From: Lachnospiraceae bacterium
GTDB taxonomy: Bacteria > Bacillota > Clostridia > Lachnospirales > Lachnospiraceae
Assembly (NCBI GenBank): GCA_017439665.1
Contig: JAFSIS010000061.1
Location: 1 to 48,493 of the forward strand
Direction: 5' to 3'
Length of the DNA stretch: 48,493 nt
Of this stretch, positions 16,824-25,341 are shown piece by piece. The notes below the pieces were generated by a model. That model was not told the origin of the DNA. It saw nothing but the letters and a program-made list of their open reading frames with translations, and did no database searches. Position 1 is the stretch's first letter, and each line of letters begins with the position of its first letter. Both the position numbers and the translations under genes were made by a program.

Positions 16824-17567
16824 CTACCTCCTTTCTTTTGTTGAAACTTCTTTGGGAAAACAGAAGGAAAAACAGGTTTCCTCATCGGTAGAAGACAGCT
16901 CCAGCCTTCCCCTGTATTGCCTTACGATATTTTTTACAATATAAAGCCCCATTCCGTGTCCTTCTTCCTTTTTCGAACTGAATCCCTGCCTGAATATCGT
17001 TTCCTGCAAGGCTTCCGGAATTTTGGGCCCATTATTGGAAACCAGAAAACGATACTGTTCTTTTTCCTCGCCAATTTCCACCCACAGCTTTTTCTCTCCC
17101 TGCTTTTCCTCCAGAGCTGTCATGGCATTATCCAAAAGATTGGACAGTACCCTGCACAGCTCCCAGTCGGCTATGGCCAGCTCCTTCAGATCGGTTTTTA
17201 CTTCAATATAAAAATCAATCCCCCGCTTTTCTCCCTCATCCATTTTGGCTTTTAACAGTGCATTGATGGCAGGCTTGGAGGTTTTCAACGCTCTGCCGGT
17301 TTTTTGCATATTCCGGTAGACAGGAGCCAGATAGGCCTGCAGGTCTTCATACTCCTGAAGCTCCAGCAGTCCGTAAACAACCTGCAGATGATTCAGATAA
17401 TCATGGCGGCTGGTTCGCAGTTCACTATTTAATTGTTCCAGATGATGACAGGCAGACTGCAGATCCTGGTACATCCCCTTCAGGCGGTTATAGGAAAAAA
17501 GAAAGCTCAGGATGCAGATGACCAGGACAATTACCAGAACCAGGCATAGCAACAAACTGATCGTCAT
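16824..17567 (-). CDS. short membrane sensor histidine kinase (Spo0B/AgrC-like H-box)
   Basis: 247 residues. One N-terminal membrane helix (about 4-26), a short coiled linker, then a phospho-acceptor helix with His55 in RTSRHDYLNHLQ, the H-box form of Spo0B, CitA and AgrC-like kinases. An ATPase domain follows with N-box LSNLLDNAMTAL and G-box GHGMGLYIV. It has no extracellular domain, so it probably senses a membrane state or partner protein. NfeD and FloA, coded immediately after, are obvious candidates. The LytTR regulator at the operon end is the likely phosphate receiver. ATG at 17567 follows AACGGAGAACCC. Confidence 0.9.
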   Translation of the reverse strand: MTISLLLCLVLVIVLVICILSFLFSYNRLKGMYQDLQSACHHLEQLNSELRTSRHDYLNHLQVVYGLLELQEYEDLQAYLAPVYRNMQKTGRALKTSKPAINALLKAKMDEGEKRGIDFYIEVKTDLKELAIADWELCRVLSNLLDNAMTALEEKQGEKKLWVEIGEEKEQYRFLVSNNGPKIPEALQETIFRQGFSSKKEEGHGMGLYIVKNIVRQYRGRLELSSTDEETCFSFCFPKEVSTKERR

Positions 17568-17614
17568 GGGTTCTCCGTTTCGTAGTACGTTATTTGTATT
17601 TTTTTCAGTATAAC

Positions 17615-17647
17615 AAAAAACTGCCCGGTTTCCACAGGCAGTTTTTT
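17615..17647. terminator. terminator of the trp operon
   Basis: AAAAAACTGCC (17615-17625) pairs with GGCAGTTTTTT (17637-17647), an 11-bp stem ending in a T-run on the minus strand. It also separates trpA from the kinase operon, whose promoter (TATACT at 17607-17612, minus strand) begins inside its 3' side. Confidence 0.88.
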
Positions 17648-17696
17648 AATTATACACTTTTCAGGTTAAACTGTCTTTTTTTCTTCCTTAACCGGA

Positions 17697-18482
17697 TCAA
17701 GCCTGACCTTTGCAGGCTTCCACCATGCTTATGACATAGTTCTCTACCGGTTCTGTGGCCTGCTCACCATATTCACCGATGCGTTTCACGATGGCACTGC
17801 CCACAATTACTCCGTCTGCTATGCTGCTGCAGGCCATAGCCTGTTCAGGACTGCTGATCCCAAAGCCAATGGCAATGGGGGTATCCGTCACCTGCCGTAT
17901 TTCTGTGATCAGCTCCTTAAGATCGGTGGTGATCTCCTCCCTTACTCCCGTCACTCCCATGGAGGAAACCAGATAAAGATAGCCCCTGGCCTTTTCGGCA
18001 ATTTTACGGATCCTCTCCTTACTGGTGGGTGCGATCAGCGAGATCAGTTCTACATCGTAATTTTGGGCAATATTTTCCAGCTCATCCCTTTCCTCATAGG
18101 GCAGATCCGGAATGATCAGTCCGCTGATGCCCACTTTTTGGCATCGCCTGCAGAAGGCCTCATATCCATATTTAAACACAGGATTTAAGTAGGTCAGAAA
18201 GACCAAAGGCACAGTGACCTTCCCCTTAAGCTCATCCACCATGGTAAAAACCTGTTCGGTGGTACATCCCCCCGGGGCCGACAGGGCTCTGATGTTGGCA
18301 TCCTGGATCACCGGCCCCTCTGCAATGGGATCGGAAAAAGGAATCCCGATCTCGATCAGGGCCGCCCCTGCTCTTTCCATTGCCATGATCAGCTCTTTCG
18401 TTTTTTCCAGACTGGGATCACCCGCCGTCAAAAATCCGATAAATGCTTTCTTTCCCATAAAACTCTCACTGATTCTACTCAT
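17697..18482 (-). CDS. trpA: tryptophan synthase alpha subunit
   Basis: 261 residues starting [24 protein letters not shown]. The catalytic glutamate lies in [20 protein letters not shown] and the aspartate in the same block. Later TrpA motifs are [35 protein letters not shown] and GFGISSPEQ. It cleaves indole-3-glycerol phosphate and passes indole to TrpB. The start ATG at 18482 overlaps the end of trpB by eight bases, the classic coupling of these genes; GAGGAG lies within trpB. An upstream in-frame start would begin inside trpB and is not needed. Last gene of the operon. Confidence 0.97.
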   Translation of the reverse strand: MSRISESFMGKKAFIGFLTAGDPSLEKTKELIMAMERAGAALIEIGIPFSDPIAEGPVIQDANIRALSAPGGCTTEQVFTMVDELKGKVTVPLVFLTYLNPVFKYGYEAFCRRCQKVGISGLIIPDLPYEERDELENIAQNYDVELISLIAPTSKERIRKIAEKARGYLYLVSSMGVTGVREEITTDLKELITEIRQVTDTPIAIGFGISSPEQAMACSSIADGVIVGSAIVKRIGEYGEQATEPVENYVISMVEACKGQA

Positions 18483-19659
18483 GTAAATCCACTCCTCTAT
18501 ATCTGGCGATTGCCGCCACATCCTTGTCTCCTCTTCCTGACAGACAGCAGATGATGATCTGATCCTTATCCATAGCCGGTGCCATTTTCCTTACCTGGGC
18601 AATGGCATGGGAGCTTTCAATGGCTGCAATGATCCCTTCTGTTTTCGCAATGTATTCAAAGGCTTCCACAGCCTCTTCATCGGTAATGGCAACATACTCA
18701 GCCCTCCCCGTATCATGAAGGTTGGCATGCTCCGGCCCGATGCCCGGATAGTCCAGCCCCGCTGAAATAGAATAAACAGGTGCGATCTGGCCGAATTCAT
18801 CCTGGCAGAAATAGGATTTCATCCCATGGAAGATTCCTGCTGTTCCGGTAGCGATAGTGGCCGCTGTCTCCCTTGTGTCAATTCCTCTTCCTGCAGCCTC
18901 GCAGCCGATGAGCCTGACTTTCTTATCGGGAATAAATTCACAGAACATGCCCATGGCATTGCTGCCGCCGCCCACACAGGCCATAACCACATCCGGGAGT
19001 CTTCCTTCCTTTTCCAGGATCTGCTGTCTGGCTTCCCTGCTGATCACACTCTGAAAATCCCGGACGATCATGGGAAAGGGGTGGGGGCCCATGACGGAAC
19101 CCAGGACATAAAGGGTGTCCTCCACCCGCCTGGTCCACTCCCGCATGCATTCATTTACTGCATCCTTCAGGGTCTGTGTTCCCGACTCCACCGGATGTAC
19201 CTTTGCTCCCAAAAGCCGCATACGATAGACATTCAGGGCCTGCCTTATGGTATCCTCCTTTCCCATAAAGATCTCACATTCCAGTCCCAGAAGAGCAGCC
19301 GCCGTAGCCGTAGCCACTCCGTGCTGTCCCGCACCGGTTTCTGCGATCACCCTGGTTTTTCCCATCTTTTTCGCAAGAAGGGCCTGCCCCAGAACGTTGT
19401 TGATCTTGTGGGAGCCGGTGTGGTTTAAATCCTCCCGCTTCAGATAAATCTTTGCTCCTCCCAGATCTTTAGTCATTTTCTCTGCATAATAGAGCAGAGA
19501 AGGCCTTCCCGCATACTCCCTCAGGAGCCCGGATAACTCCTCATTAAATTCAGGATCCTTTTTGAAAAAATCATAGGCTTCTTCCAGCCGGTTCACTTCA
19601 TTCATCAAAGTTTCCGGAATATATTGTCCGCCGTGGATCCCATATCTTCCTTTTTTCAT
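18475..19659 (-). CDS. trpB: tryptophan synthase beta subunit
   Basis: 394 residues. The PLP lysine is Lys85 in [22 protein letters not shown] and the phosphate-binding [10 protein letters not shown] follow, and the C-terminus has [11 protein letters not shown]. This is the classic TrpB1 form that pairs with TrpA, and it makes tryptophan from indole and serine. It follows trpF after a 109-base spacer made largely of a tandem duplication of the trpF 3' end. ATG at 19659 follows GGAAAGGATAAGGGAAAAC, a weaker site than those of the other trp genes. Confidence 0.98.
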   Translation of the reverse strand: MKKGRYGIHGGQYIPETLMNEVNRLEEAYDFFKKDPEFNEELSGLLREYAGRPSLLYYAEKMTKDLGGAKIYLKREDLNHTGSHKINNVLGQALLAKKMGKTRVIAETGAGQHGVATATAAALLGLECEIFMGKEDTIRQALNVYRMRLLGAKVHPVESGTQTLKDAVNECMREWTRRVEDTLYVLGSVMGPHPFPMIVRDFQSVISREARQQILEKEGRLPDVVMACVGGGSNAMGMFCEFIPDKKVRLIGCEAAGRGIDTRETAATIATGTAGIFHGMKSYFCQDEFGQIAPVYSISAGLDYPGIGPEHANLHDTGRAEYVAITDEEAVEAFEYIAKTEGIIAAIESSHAIAQVRKMAPAMDKDQIIICCLSGRGDKDVAAIARYRGVDLHE

Positions 19660-19699
19660 GTTTTCCCTTATCCTTTCCGGCTGCTTCCCCCAGCCTTTT

Positions 19700-19800
19700 A
19701 CACTTTCTACCAGGTGCTGTGTCTTTATCTCATCCTCTTACCATCTCTACCAGATGCTGTGTTTTGCCTCATTCTCTTACCATCTCTACCAGATGCTGTA
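19700..19800 (-). repeat. 39-bp tandem duplication of the trpF 3' end
   Basis: Three copies share ACAGCATCTGGTAGAGATG (minus strand). The first, about 19779-19799, codes the last residues of TrpF; the second, 19740-19761, is nearly identical; the third, 19702-19721, is diverged. The period is 39 bases, a multiple of three. The first copy contains the live end of trpF; the others form the trpF-trpB spacer. Confidence 0.85.
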
Positions 19801-20389
19801 TCTTCGCTTCATCCTTGACCCGGTTCGTTTCCGCTCCACTGCTGACGTCCAGGCAGAAGGGATTCACCGTGTCCAGAGCCTGACGGATATTTTCTGTCGT
19901 CAGCCCTCCTGCCAGAAAAAAGGGACGGTTTACCTCCTTTAGCAGCTGCCAGTTGAAGGTCTCCCCGCTTCCCCCGTACTGCCCCTTGATATAGGTGTCA
20001 AAAAGCAGGTAATCTGTGGGATAGTCCAGAACTGCTTTTACATCCTTGGGAGAAGATACCCGAATGGCCCTGATGACTTTTCCCTCGCTTTGATCTTCCA
20101 GCCTTTCTTGCAGCTGCCTCACGTACTCTATACTCTCATCCCCATGGAGCTGGATCAGATCGATGATTCCTTCCTTCACCAACGTGACAATAGTGTCAAT
20201 TTCTTCATTGACGAATACTCCTACGGAAAGAATTTCCGGTCGCAATATTTTTTTCAGCTCTGCTGCCTGTTCCCCCGTCACCTGTCTGGGACTTTTGGCA
20301 AAGACGAAGCCCACATAGTCCGGCAGATACCGATTCACATATGCAATATCTTCTGGCCGCTTCAGGCCGCAGATCTTTATTTTCGACAT
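19769..20389 (-). CDS. trpF: phosphoribosylanthranilate isomerase
   Basis: 206 residues starting MSKIKICGLKRPEDI, with the catalytic cysteine in KICGL and the general acid in FDTYIKGQYGGSGETFNW (GGSGETF signature). FFLAGGLTTENI and LDVSSGAE complete the TIM barrel. It opens the ribose ring of phosphoribosylanthranilate. ATG at 20389 follows CCGGAGGAAGAAAAAAG. The spacer before it carries two copies of a 37-base repeat, and its own 3' end is the seed of another duplication. Separate from TrpC here, unlike in E. coli where they are fused. Confidence 0.97.
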   Translation of the reverse strand: MSKIKICGLKRPEDIAYVNRYLPDYVGFVFAKSPRQVTGEQAAELKKILRPEILSVGVFVNEEIDTIVTLVKEGIIDLIQLHGDESIEYVRQLQERLEDQSEGKVIRAIRVSSPKDVKAVLDYPTDYLLFDTYIKGQYGGSGETFNWQLLKEVNRPFFLAGGLTTENIRQALDTVNPFCLDVSSGAETNRVKDEAKIQHLVEMVRE

Positions 20390-20406
20390 CTTTTTTCTTC
20401 CTCCGG

Positions 20407-20480
20407 CAGCTCATTTTGCCCTATTGTTTTTCCTTTTCTTCAACAGCTCATTCTGTCCTGTTGTTTTTCTTCCTAAAGCA
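20407..20480 (-). repeat. 37-bp tandem duplication in the trpC-trpF spacer
   Basis: On the plus strand CAGCTCATT(T/C)TG(C/T)CCT(A/G)TTGTTTTTC begins at 20407 and again at 20444. The two copies differ at a few positions. They make up nearly all of the 99-base spacer, and the copy nearer trpF supplies the region before its ribosome binding site. Confidence 0.75.
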
Positions 20481-20488
20481 CTTTTCTT

Positions 20489-21295
20489 TTATCCGGATGT
20501 CCCTTTTAGCTTCTCCAACATCTTCTTTTTATCCTGGCTTCTCATCAGCGTTTCTCCGATCAGTACAGCATCGGTACCGTTTTTTTGCAGAAGTTCTACG
20601 TCCTCCCGGCTGCAGATCCCACTTTCAGAAACAAAAAGAATGTCCTCCGGTACCAGCCTTCTTAAGCGGACGCTGTTTCGGATATCCACCTGAAAGGTTT
20701 TCAGATCCCGGTTGTTTATCCCGATGATCCGTGATCCAGCCTCCACTGCCTGTTTTACCTCCTTATCATCATGAGCCTCTACCAATGCAGACATACCCAA
20801 TTTATGGACCAGGCCCAAAAATTCTTCCAGCTGCTCCGGCTTTAACAGACTGCAGATCAGCAACACGGCTGAGGCCCCCAAAAGCTTTGCCTCATAAATC
20901 TGGAAGGGATCGATGGTGAAGTCCTTGCGAAGCACAGGAAGAGAAACTGCCTTTGCAATCTCTTCCAGGTATTCATCTTTTCCCAGAAAATATTCCGGCT
21001 CCGTCAGCACGGAAATGGCTGCTGCCCCTGCCTGTTCATACGCCAGGGCAATATCCCTATAAGGAAAAGCAGGGACAATAACTCCCTTGGAGGGGGATGC
21101 CTTTTTCACCTCACAGATGAACTGAATACCTTCTTTTGAAAGAGATTTTTCAAAGAGAAAGGAAAAGCCTCCCTTTTCCCTTTCCTCTGCTGCCTTTTGC
21201 TCCGCCCTTTCCTTCATGGCCTCCAGGCTGACAACCTGTTTTTTATTTTCTATGGCTATGCGCCGTTTTTCTGCAATTTCCTGTAAAATGTTCAT
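20489..21295 (-). CDS. trpC: indole-3-glycerol phosphate synthase
   Basis: 268 residues, start MNILQEIAEKRRIAIENKKQ. Catalytic residues lie in FICEVKKASPSKGVI (Glu/Lys), VLTEPEYFLG, LPVLRKDFTIDPFQIYEA and ALVEAHDDKEV, with IGINNRDLKTFQVD and VSESGI at the phosphate site. It closes the indole ring from CdRP. It follows trpD by 28 bases and precedes a duplicated spacer. Length and motifs are normal. Confidence 0.97.
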   Translation of the reverse strand: MNILQEIAEKRRIAIENKKQVVSLEAMKERAEQKAAEEREKGGFSFLFEKSLSKEGIQFICEVKKASPSKGVIVPAFPYRDIALAYEQAGAAAISVLTEPEYFLGKDEYLEEIAKAVSLPVLRKDFTIDPFQIYEAKLLGASAVLLICSLLKPEQLEEFLGLVHKLGMSALVEAHDDKEVKQAVEAGSRIIGINNRDLKTFQVDIRNSVRLRRLVPEDILFVSESGICSREDVELLQKNGTDAVLIGETLMRSQDKKKMLEKLKGTSG

Positions 21296-21323
21296 TCCTA
21301 ATCCTCATACCTATCATAGACTT

Positions 21324-22349
21324 TTACCCTGCTGCTTTATCAGCCTTCGCCTGGCTGGCTGCGGCAAACTGTTCCAGCTGCCTTAGTGCCGCTCCGGAAT
21401 CGATGGCTTCCCTGGCTTTACTTATCCCCTCTTCAAGACTGCAGCCGGTGGCAATATGGACAGCCGCTCCTGCATTCATCAACACTGCATCCCGTTTGGG
21501 TCCCGGCTCTCCCTTCAGAATCTTCAGTGCCATAGCTGCATTTTCCTTTGGGTTCCCTCCTGCCAGATCCTCTTTTTTGCAACGGGTAAATCCATACTCC
21601 TCCGGAATAATGGTATAGGTCCTAAACTTCCCGTTTATGGCCTCACAAACGAAGGTGGGGGCACTGAGGGAAATCTCATCCATACTGTCCTCCCCGTAAA
21701 CTACCATAGCCTGTTTTACTCCCAGATTCACCAAAACCCGGGCAAGAGGTTCCACCAGCTCCTTGCCGTATACACCCAAAAGCTGCATGCTGGCGCCTGC
21801 CGGATTGGAAAGGGGACCAAGACAGTTGAACAGGGTTCTGACTCCCATTTCCTTCCGTACCCCTCCTACAAACCTCATGGCAGTATGGTATTTCTGGGCA
21901 AAAAGAAAACAGATATTCAACTCCTTCAACAGCTCCCGGCTATCCTCCGGCTCCAGATCGATCTGTACCCCCAAAGCCTCCAGACAGTCTGCCGTTCCGC
22001 ATTTACTGGAGGCAGCCCGGTTGCCGTGCTTGGCAACGGGAATACCCAGGGAGGAGACCACGATGGAAGCCAGGGTGGAAATATTGATGGTGTTTGAACC
22101 GTCTCCCCCGGTACCCACAATTTCCAGTACATCCATGTCGTTTAAAAATCGTTCACAATGAAGGCGCATCACTCTGGCTGCAGAGGTGATCTCCTCTATA
22201 GTCTCCCCCTTCATATTCATAGCGGTAAGAAAGGATGCCTTCTGTGCATCTGTAGCCCTTCCTTCCATGATTTCGTTCATCACTTCCGTCATCATTTCGT
22301 CGGATAAATCTTCTTTTTGTATCACTTTCGCGATAGCTTCCCTGATCAT
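21324..22349 (-). CDS. trpD: anthranilate phosphoribosyltransferase
   Basis: 341 residues. The phosphoribosyl-pyrophosphate site is [15 protein letters not shown], and the anthranilate channel has [21 protein letters not shown] and the basic [30 protein letters not shown] is the metal motif. It joins anthranilate to PRPP. Here it is separate from TrpG. It lies 67 bases downstream of trpG; ATG at 22349 is preceded by GAAGGAGATAAAAC. No anomalies. Confidence 0.97.
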   Translation of the reverse strand: MIREAIAKVIQKEDLSDEMMTEVMNEIMEGRATDAQKASFLTAMNMKGETIEEITSAARVMRLHCERFLNDMDVLEIVGTGGDGSNTINISTLASIVVSSLGIPVAKHGNRAASSKCGTADCLEALGVQIDLEPEDSRELLKELNICFLFAQKYHTAMRFVGGVRKEMGVRTLFNCLGPLSNPAGASMQLLGVYGKELVEPLARVLVNLGVKQAMVVYGEDSMDEISLSAPTFVCEAINGKFRTYTIIPEEYGFTRCKKEDLAGGNPKENAAMALKILKGEPGPKRDAVLMNAGAAVHIATGCSLEEGISKAREAIDSGAALRQLEQFAAASQAKADKAAG

Positions 22350-22416
22350 GTTTTATCTCCTTCTTTCATAGATTTTATCGCTGTTTGGGACAGGAGCGAA
22401 AATCCTGCAGATCCAC

Positions 22417-22998
22417 TCACCTCGGATATCCATTAATAGAAATAAAGTTTCGTAATATCCTCTTTCCCTCCAGGGTCAGGATGGATTCCGGATGGAACTG
22501 CAGGCCGTATACCGGAAAGTCCTCATGCTCTACGGCCATTACCTCTCCATCTGCAGTTCTTGCCGTTATCCGCAAAGCCTTCGGAAGTCCTGCTTCCTCG
22601 GCTGCCAGTGAATGGTATCTGGCTACCTGTGTTTTTTCTCCCAGGCCTGTAAAAAGCCTGCTTCCCGGACTGAGACTCACCTCAGACTGTTTTCCGTGCA
22701 TCAACTCTCTTGCATAGCTAATCCTTCCTCCATAGGCTTCGCAGATTGCCTGATGCCCCAGACATACCCCCAGAATAGGGATATGCTCTCCCAGCCGCAG
22801 GATTACTTCTTCACATACTCCCGCATCCCCTGGCCGCCCCGGTCCGGGAGAAAGAATGATCCTCTCAGGCTGCAGACTCTCTATTTCTTCCGTGCTCATC
22901 TCATCATTCCGGATCACCCGGATATCCTCATCCAGTTCTCCCACCATCTGGTACAGGTTATAGGAAAAACTGTCGTAATTATCGATCAATACCGTCAT
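22417..22998 (-). CDS. trpG: anthranilate synthase component II (glutamine amidotransferase)
   Basis: 193 residues from ATG 22998 (MTVLIDNYDSFSYNL), behind GGAGGCAAAGAA. The class I amidotransferase triad is Cys79 in ILGVCLGHQAI and His/Glu in QFHPESI. It supplies ammonia to TrpE. A longer frame runs upstream to 23079, but it extends into the palindromic element and is not real coding. The 211-base gap to trpE is unusual for this pair and is filled by that element. Confidence 0.95.
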   Translation of the reverse strand: MTVLIDNYDSFSYNLYQMVGELDEDIRVIRNDEMSTEEIESLQPERIILSPGPGRPGDAGVCEEVILRLGEHIPILGVCLGHQAICEAYGGRISYARELMHGKQSEVSLSPGSRLFTGLGEKTQVARYHSLAAEEAGLPKALRITARTADGEVMAVEHEDFPVYGLQFHPESILTLEGKRILRNFISINGYPR

Positions 22999-23049
22999 TT
23001 CTTTGCCTCCTTCTGCTGCCGGCCAGCCTTTTTCTTTATCATCTCTGCC

Positions 23050-23211
23050 AGTGCAACGGTTTCTAAATAACTGCACCATTCACATAGGATTTTTTTCTGA
23101 GAGTGCAGGACAAAAAACGTAGGCGTAGCGGGCTACGCTGAGGCTTTTTGTCCTGCGCTATCGGGAAAACAGACATGTGATATGGTGTAGTTAATTTAAA
23201 ACCGTTGCACT
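23050..23211. mobile_element. MITE-like palindromic insertion between trpE and trpG
   Basis: The ends are long imperfect inverted repeats of about 35 bases: from GTGCAACGGTTTCTAAATAA at 23051 and, reversed, to AAACCGTTGCAC ending at 23210. Inside is a second stem AGTGCAGGACAAAAA (23103-23117) with TTTTTGTCCTGCGCT (23145-23159). At the tip is GCGTAGCGGGCTACGC (23123-23138). The whole folds as one hairpin. It begins at the trpE stop codon and fills the spacer. No target duplication is clear and no transposase is coded, so a miniature element is an inference. Confidence 0.65.
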
Positions 23212-24667
23212 AGCATTCACTTTGTAGTGCCTTGATGACTGCTCCGGCCTTATTGATACACTCCTGATATTCCTTTTCGGGTACACTGTCCGCAACGATT
23301 CCTGCTCCTGAGCGGACGAATACCTTTCCCTTCTTCTTATAGGCTATCCGAATAGCAATACAGACATCCATATTTCCGGTAAAATCCAGATAGCCAATGG
23401 CTCCGCCGTAGATTCCCCGCTTATTATTTTCCAGCTCATCAATGATTTCCATGGCTCTGAACTTGGGCGCTCCAGACAGGGTTCCTGCCGGCAGAACTGC
23501 TTCAATGGCATCCAGAGCCGTTTTCTCTTCCCGGATTTCTCCTTTTACAGTCGATGCGATGTGCATGACGTGGGAATAACGCTCTATGGAAAGATAGTTT
23601 TCCACCTCTACGGTTCCAAACCGACTGATCTTTCCCAGGTCATTTCTCCCCAGATCCACCAGCATATTGTGCTCTGCCAGTTCCTTTTCATCTGCCAGTA
23701 ATTCTTCTTCTAAATCCCTATCCTCTGCTTCATCACGTCCCCTGGGTCTTGTACCTGCCAGGGGAAAGGTGTGCAGGATTCCGTCCTGAAGCTTTACCAG
23801 GGTTTCCGGCGAGGCTCCCGCCACCTCCATATCGTTGGAACTGAAATAAAACATATAGGGAGAAGGGTTCATGGTTCTGAGCTGCCGGTAGGTATCCAAC
23901 AGGCTTCCCTCAAAGTCTGCTTCCAGGCGGTTGGAAAGGACTGCCTGAAAAATATCTCCCTCCTGAATATATTTTTTTACCCGATTTACCATTTCACAGT
24001 ATTCGGTTTCGGAAAAGAGGCTTCGGATCCGGGAAGTAAGCCGGCCTTTTTCCTCCTTCACCGGCTTTCCCTCAAGGATCAGCTTCCTGATAGCCTCGAT
24101 AGATTCCCGTGCAGTCTCATATTCCTGATCCAGATTCTCTGTTTTACTATTTACGATGATGATGATCTTCTGGCGCAGATGGTCATAAGCGATGACTTTA
24201 TCAAAAAGCATCAGGTCTACGTCCTTAAATCCTTCCTCATCCCGGGCACTAAGCTTCAATCCGGGCTCACTGTACTTGACATAATCGTAGGAAAAATAGC
24301 CTACCAGGCCCCCCGTAAAGGGGGGCAGTCCCTCTACTCTGGGACTTTTGTATTCTGCCAGAATCTGCGAAATAATGGCCTTCGGATGCACATCATCATA
24401 AATGATGGGAAAGGAATCTCCTTTTTTTCTCACCGTAACCATGCCGTTCATTCCCACGATTTCCAACGTAGGCTCAAATCCCAGAAAGGTATATCTTCCC
24501 CACTGTTTCTGAGCCTCTGCACTTTCCAAAAGATAGCAGTGGCTGCTTACCCTTTTCAGAATCTTCAATACTTCGATGGGAGTCTTCACGTCCGCCATCA
24601 TTTCCTCGCTGATAGGAACAACCTGAAAACCTTTACCCAATTCTTTTGCCTGTTCCAATGTAATCAT
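23210..24667 (-). CDS. trpE: anthranilate synthase component I
   Basis: 485 residues. I use ATG 24667 ([16 protein letters not shown]), behind AAAGGAGAGACAGGC; the longer frame to 24742 runs into the tandem repeat and has no ribosome binding site. The N-terminal allosteric site keeps YLLESAE and RYTFLG. The chorismate-binding domain has [47 protein letters not shown] and [12 protein letters not shown]. It makes anthranilate from chorismate with TrpG and is probably inhibited by tryptophan. It is the first gene after the T-box leader. Confidence 0.97.
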   Translation of the reverse strand: MITLEQAKELGKGFQVVPISEEMMADVKTPIEVLKILKRVSSHCYLLESAEAQKQWGRYTFLGFEPTLEIVGMNGMVTVRKKGDSFPIIYDDVHPKAIISQILAEYKSPRVEGLPPFTGGLVGYFSYDYVKYSEPGLKLSARDEEGFKDVDLMLFDKVIAYDHLRQKIIIIVNSKTENLDQEYETARESIEAIRKLILEGKPVKEEKGRLTSRIRSLFSETEYCEMVNRVKKYIQEGDIFQAVLSNRLEADFEGSLLDTYRQLRTMNPSPYMFYFSSNDMEVAGASPETLVKLQDGILHTFPLAGTRPRGRDEAEDRDLEEELLADEKELAEHNMLVDLGRNDLGKISRFGTVEVENYLSIERYSHVMHIASTVKGEIREEKTALDAIEAVLPAGTLSGAPKFRAMEIIDELENNKRGIYGGAIGYLDFTGNMDVCIAIRIAYKKKGKVFVRSGAGIVADSVPEKEYQECINKAGAVIKALQSEC

Positions 24668-24694
24668 GCCTGTCTCTCCTTTACTGTTTCTACC

Positions 24695-24820
24695 ATAAGC
24701 AGGTTCGAGACCTTCGGTCTCTTCCCCTTGCTTCTCCCTCACACGAATAAACAGGTTCGAGACCTTCGGTCTCTTCCCCTTGCTTCTCCCTCACACGAAT
24801 AAGCAGGTTCGAGACCTTCG
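24695..24820 (-). repeat. 52-bp tandem repeat between T-box terminator and trpE
   Basis: Units start at 24695, 24747 and 24799 on the plus strand (ATAAGCAGG / ATAAACAGG / ATAAGCAGG), each with GAGACC-TTC-GGTCTC, a six-base stem with a three-base loop. The first two are full and almost identical; the third joins the neighbouring palindromic element after GTCTCT. The repeat unit equals the 3' end of that element plus CACACG, so it probably grew by slippage at the element's edge. Confidence 0.88.
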
Positions 24821-24911
24821 GTCTCTCACTCGCGTTGCTCGCCAAATCTGTTCACAGCAGTCTGCAAGCAAGCTTGCCTCTGCTGTGAACAGACCTGGCT
24901 CTGCTTATTCG
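24796..24911. repeat. palindromic element of the CAGAGCCAGG / ATTTGGCGAG family (copy 2, minus orientation)
   Basis: Outer arms CGAATAAGCAG (24796-24806) and CTGCTTATTCG (24901-24911). Inner arms TCTGTTCACAGCAG (24847-24860) and CTGCTGTGAACAGA (24880-24893), with GCAAGCAAGCTTGC at the tip. Read on the minus strand it has CAGAGCCAGG, then the stem, then ATTTGGCGAG, then a small purine-rich hairpin. That is the same block order as the element at 9399-9554. It starts a few bases beyond the T-run of the T-box terminator. Confidence 0.8.
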
Positions 24912-24914
24912 CGC

Positions 24915-25228
24915 AAAAAAAGTCCTTGACAATAGCTTTAACTATTGTCAAGGACGGTAATACACAAAATACCGCGGTGCCACCTTGATTCATGGAAACC
25001 ACACTCTCAGCAGAATACTAACATATTCCCGGCAACTGACGTATGCCCTCACGTCACGGAATACTCAGGATAAACCATCCCTTTGACCATGCCCTCAGCG
25101 GTCCATTTAATAAATAGCATTCTGCCGGTTCTCAGCAATCCCAGCTCTCTGTAAGTGCCCTGTTTATCTTTATCTCCGCTTCAACGGTTTGACCTTATTC
25201 AATTCATTCTTCAGCCTGTCGCTGAATT
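24915..25228 (-). promoter_or_regulatory. tryptophan T-box riboswitch leader
   Basis: On the minus strand the T-box sequence AAGGTGGCACCGCGGT (24971-24986) is followed by a terminator, GTCCTTGACAATAG (24922-24935) with CTATTGTCAAGGAC (24942-24955) and seven Ts. The upstream Stem I region carries TGG followed by A at 25103-25105 (in AAATGGACC), matching a Trp specifier codon. Uncharged tRNA-Trp would stabilise the antiterminator and allow trp transcription. The position of the specifier is by eye. The roughly 245 bases between terminator and trpE are taken by repeats. Confidence 0.93.
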
Positions 25229-25235
25229 TAGGTTC

Positions 25236-25263
25236 ATTATACTCCTGCATTAAGATATGTCAA
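25236..25263 (-). promoter_or_regulatory. promoter of the trp operon
   Basis: TTGACA (25258-25263) and TATAAT (25236-25241) on the minus strand, both perfect, with a 16-base spacer. It starts about 80 bases downstream of the GGDEF-EAL stop codon. Confidence 0.85.
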
Positions 25264-25341
25264 GAGCAAAAATTTGACAATTTAGGCCGATTCAAAACTC
25301 ACACTCTGCTGCTTTAGCTCCTCCTCGAAGCTCTCCACATC

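Noticed and set aside
22999..23079. Longer TrpG reading frame
   Set aside because: It reads into the palindromic element, and the standard TrpG start MTVLIDNYDSF has a perfect ribosome binding site.
24668..24742. Longer TrpE reading frame
   Set aside because: It is composed of the 52-base tandem repeat and has no ribosome binding site; MITLEQ at 24667 is the better start.
24695..24820. CRISPR array
   Set aside because: The 52-base units are directly adjacent copies without unique spacers, and no cas gene is present.
25103..25105. T-box specifier read as GAC (Asp) or ATG from the neighbouring frame
   Set aside because: The downstream genes are all tryptophan biosynthesis and TGG followed by A fits the usual specifier-plus-purine pattern.
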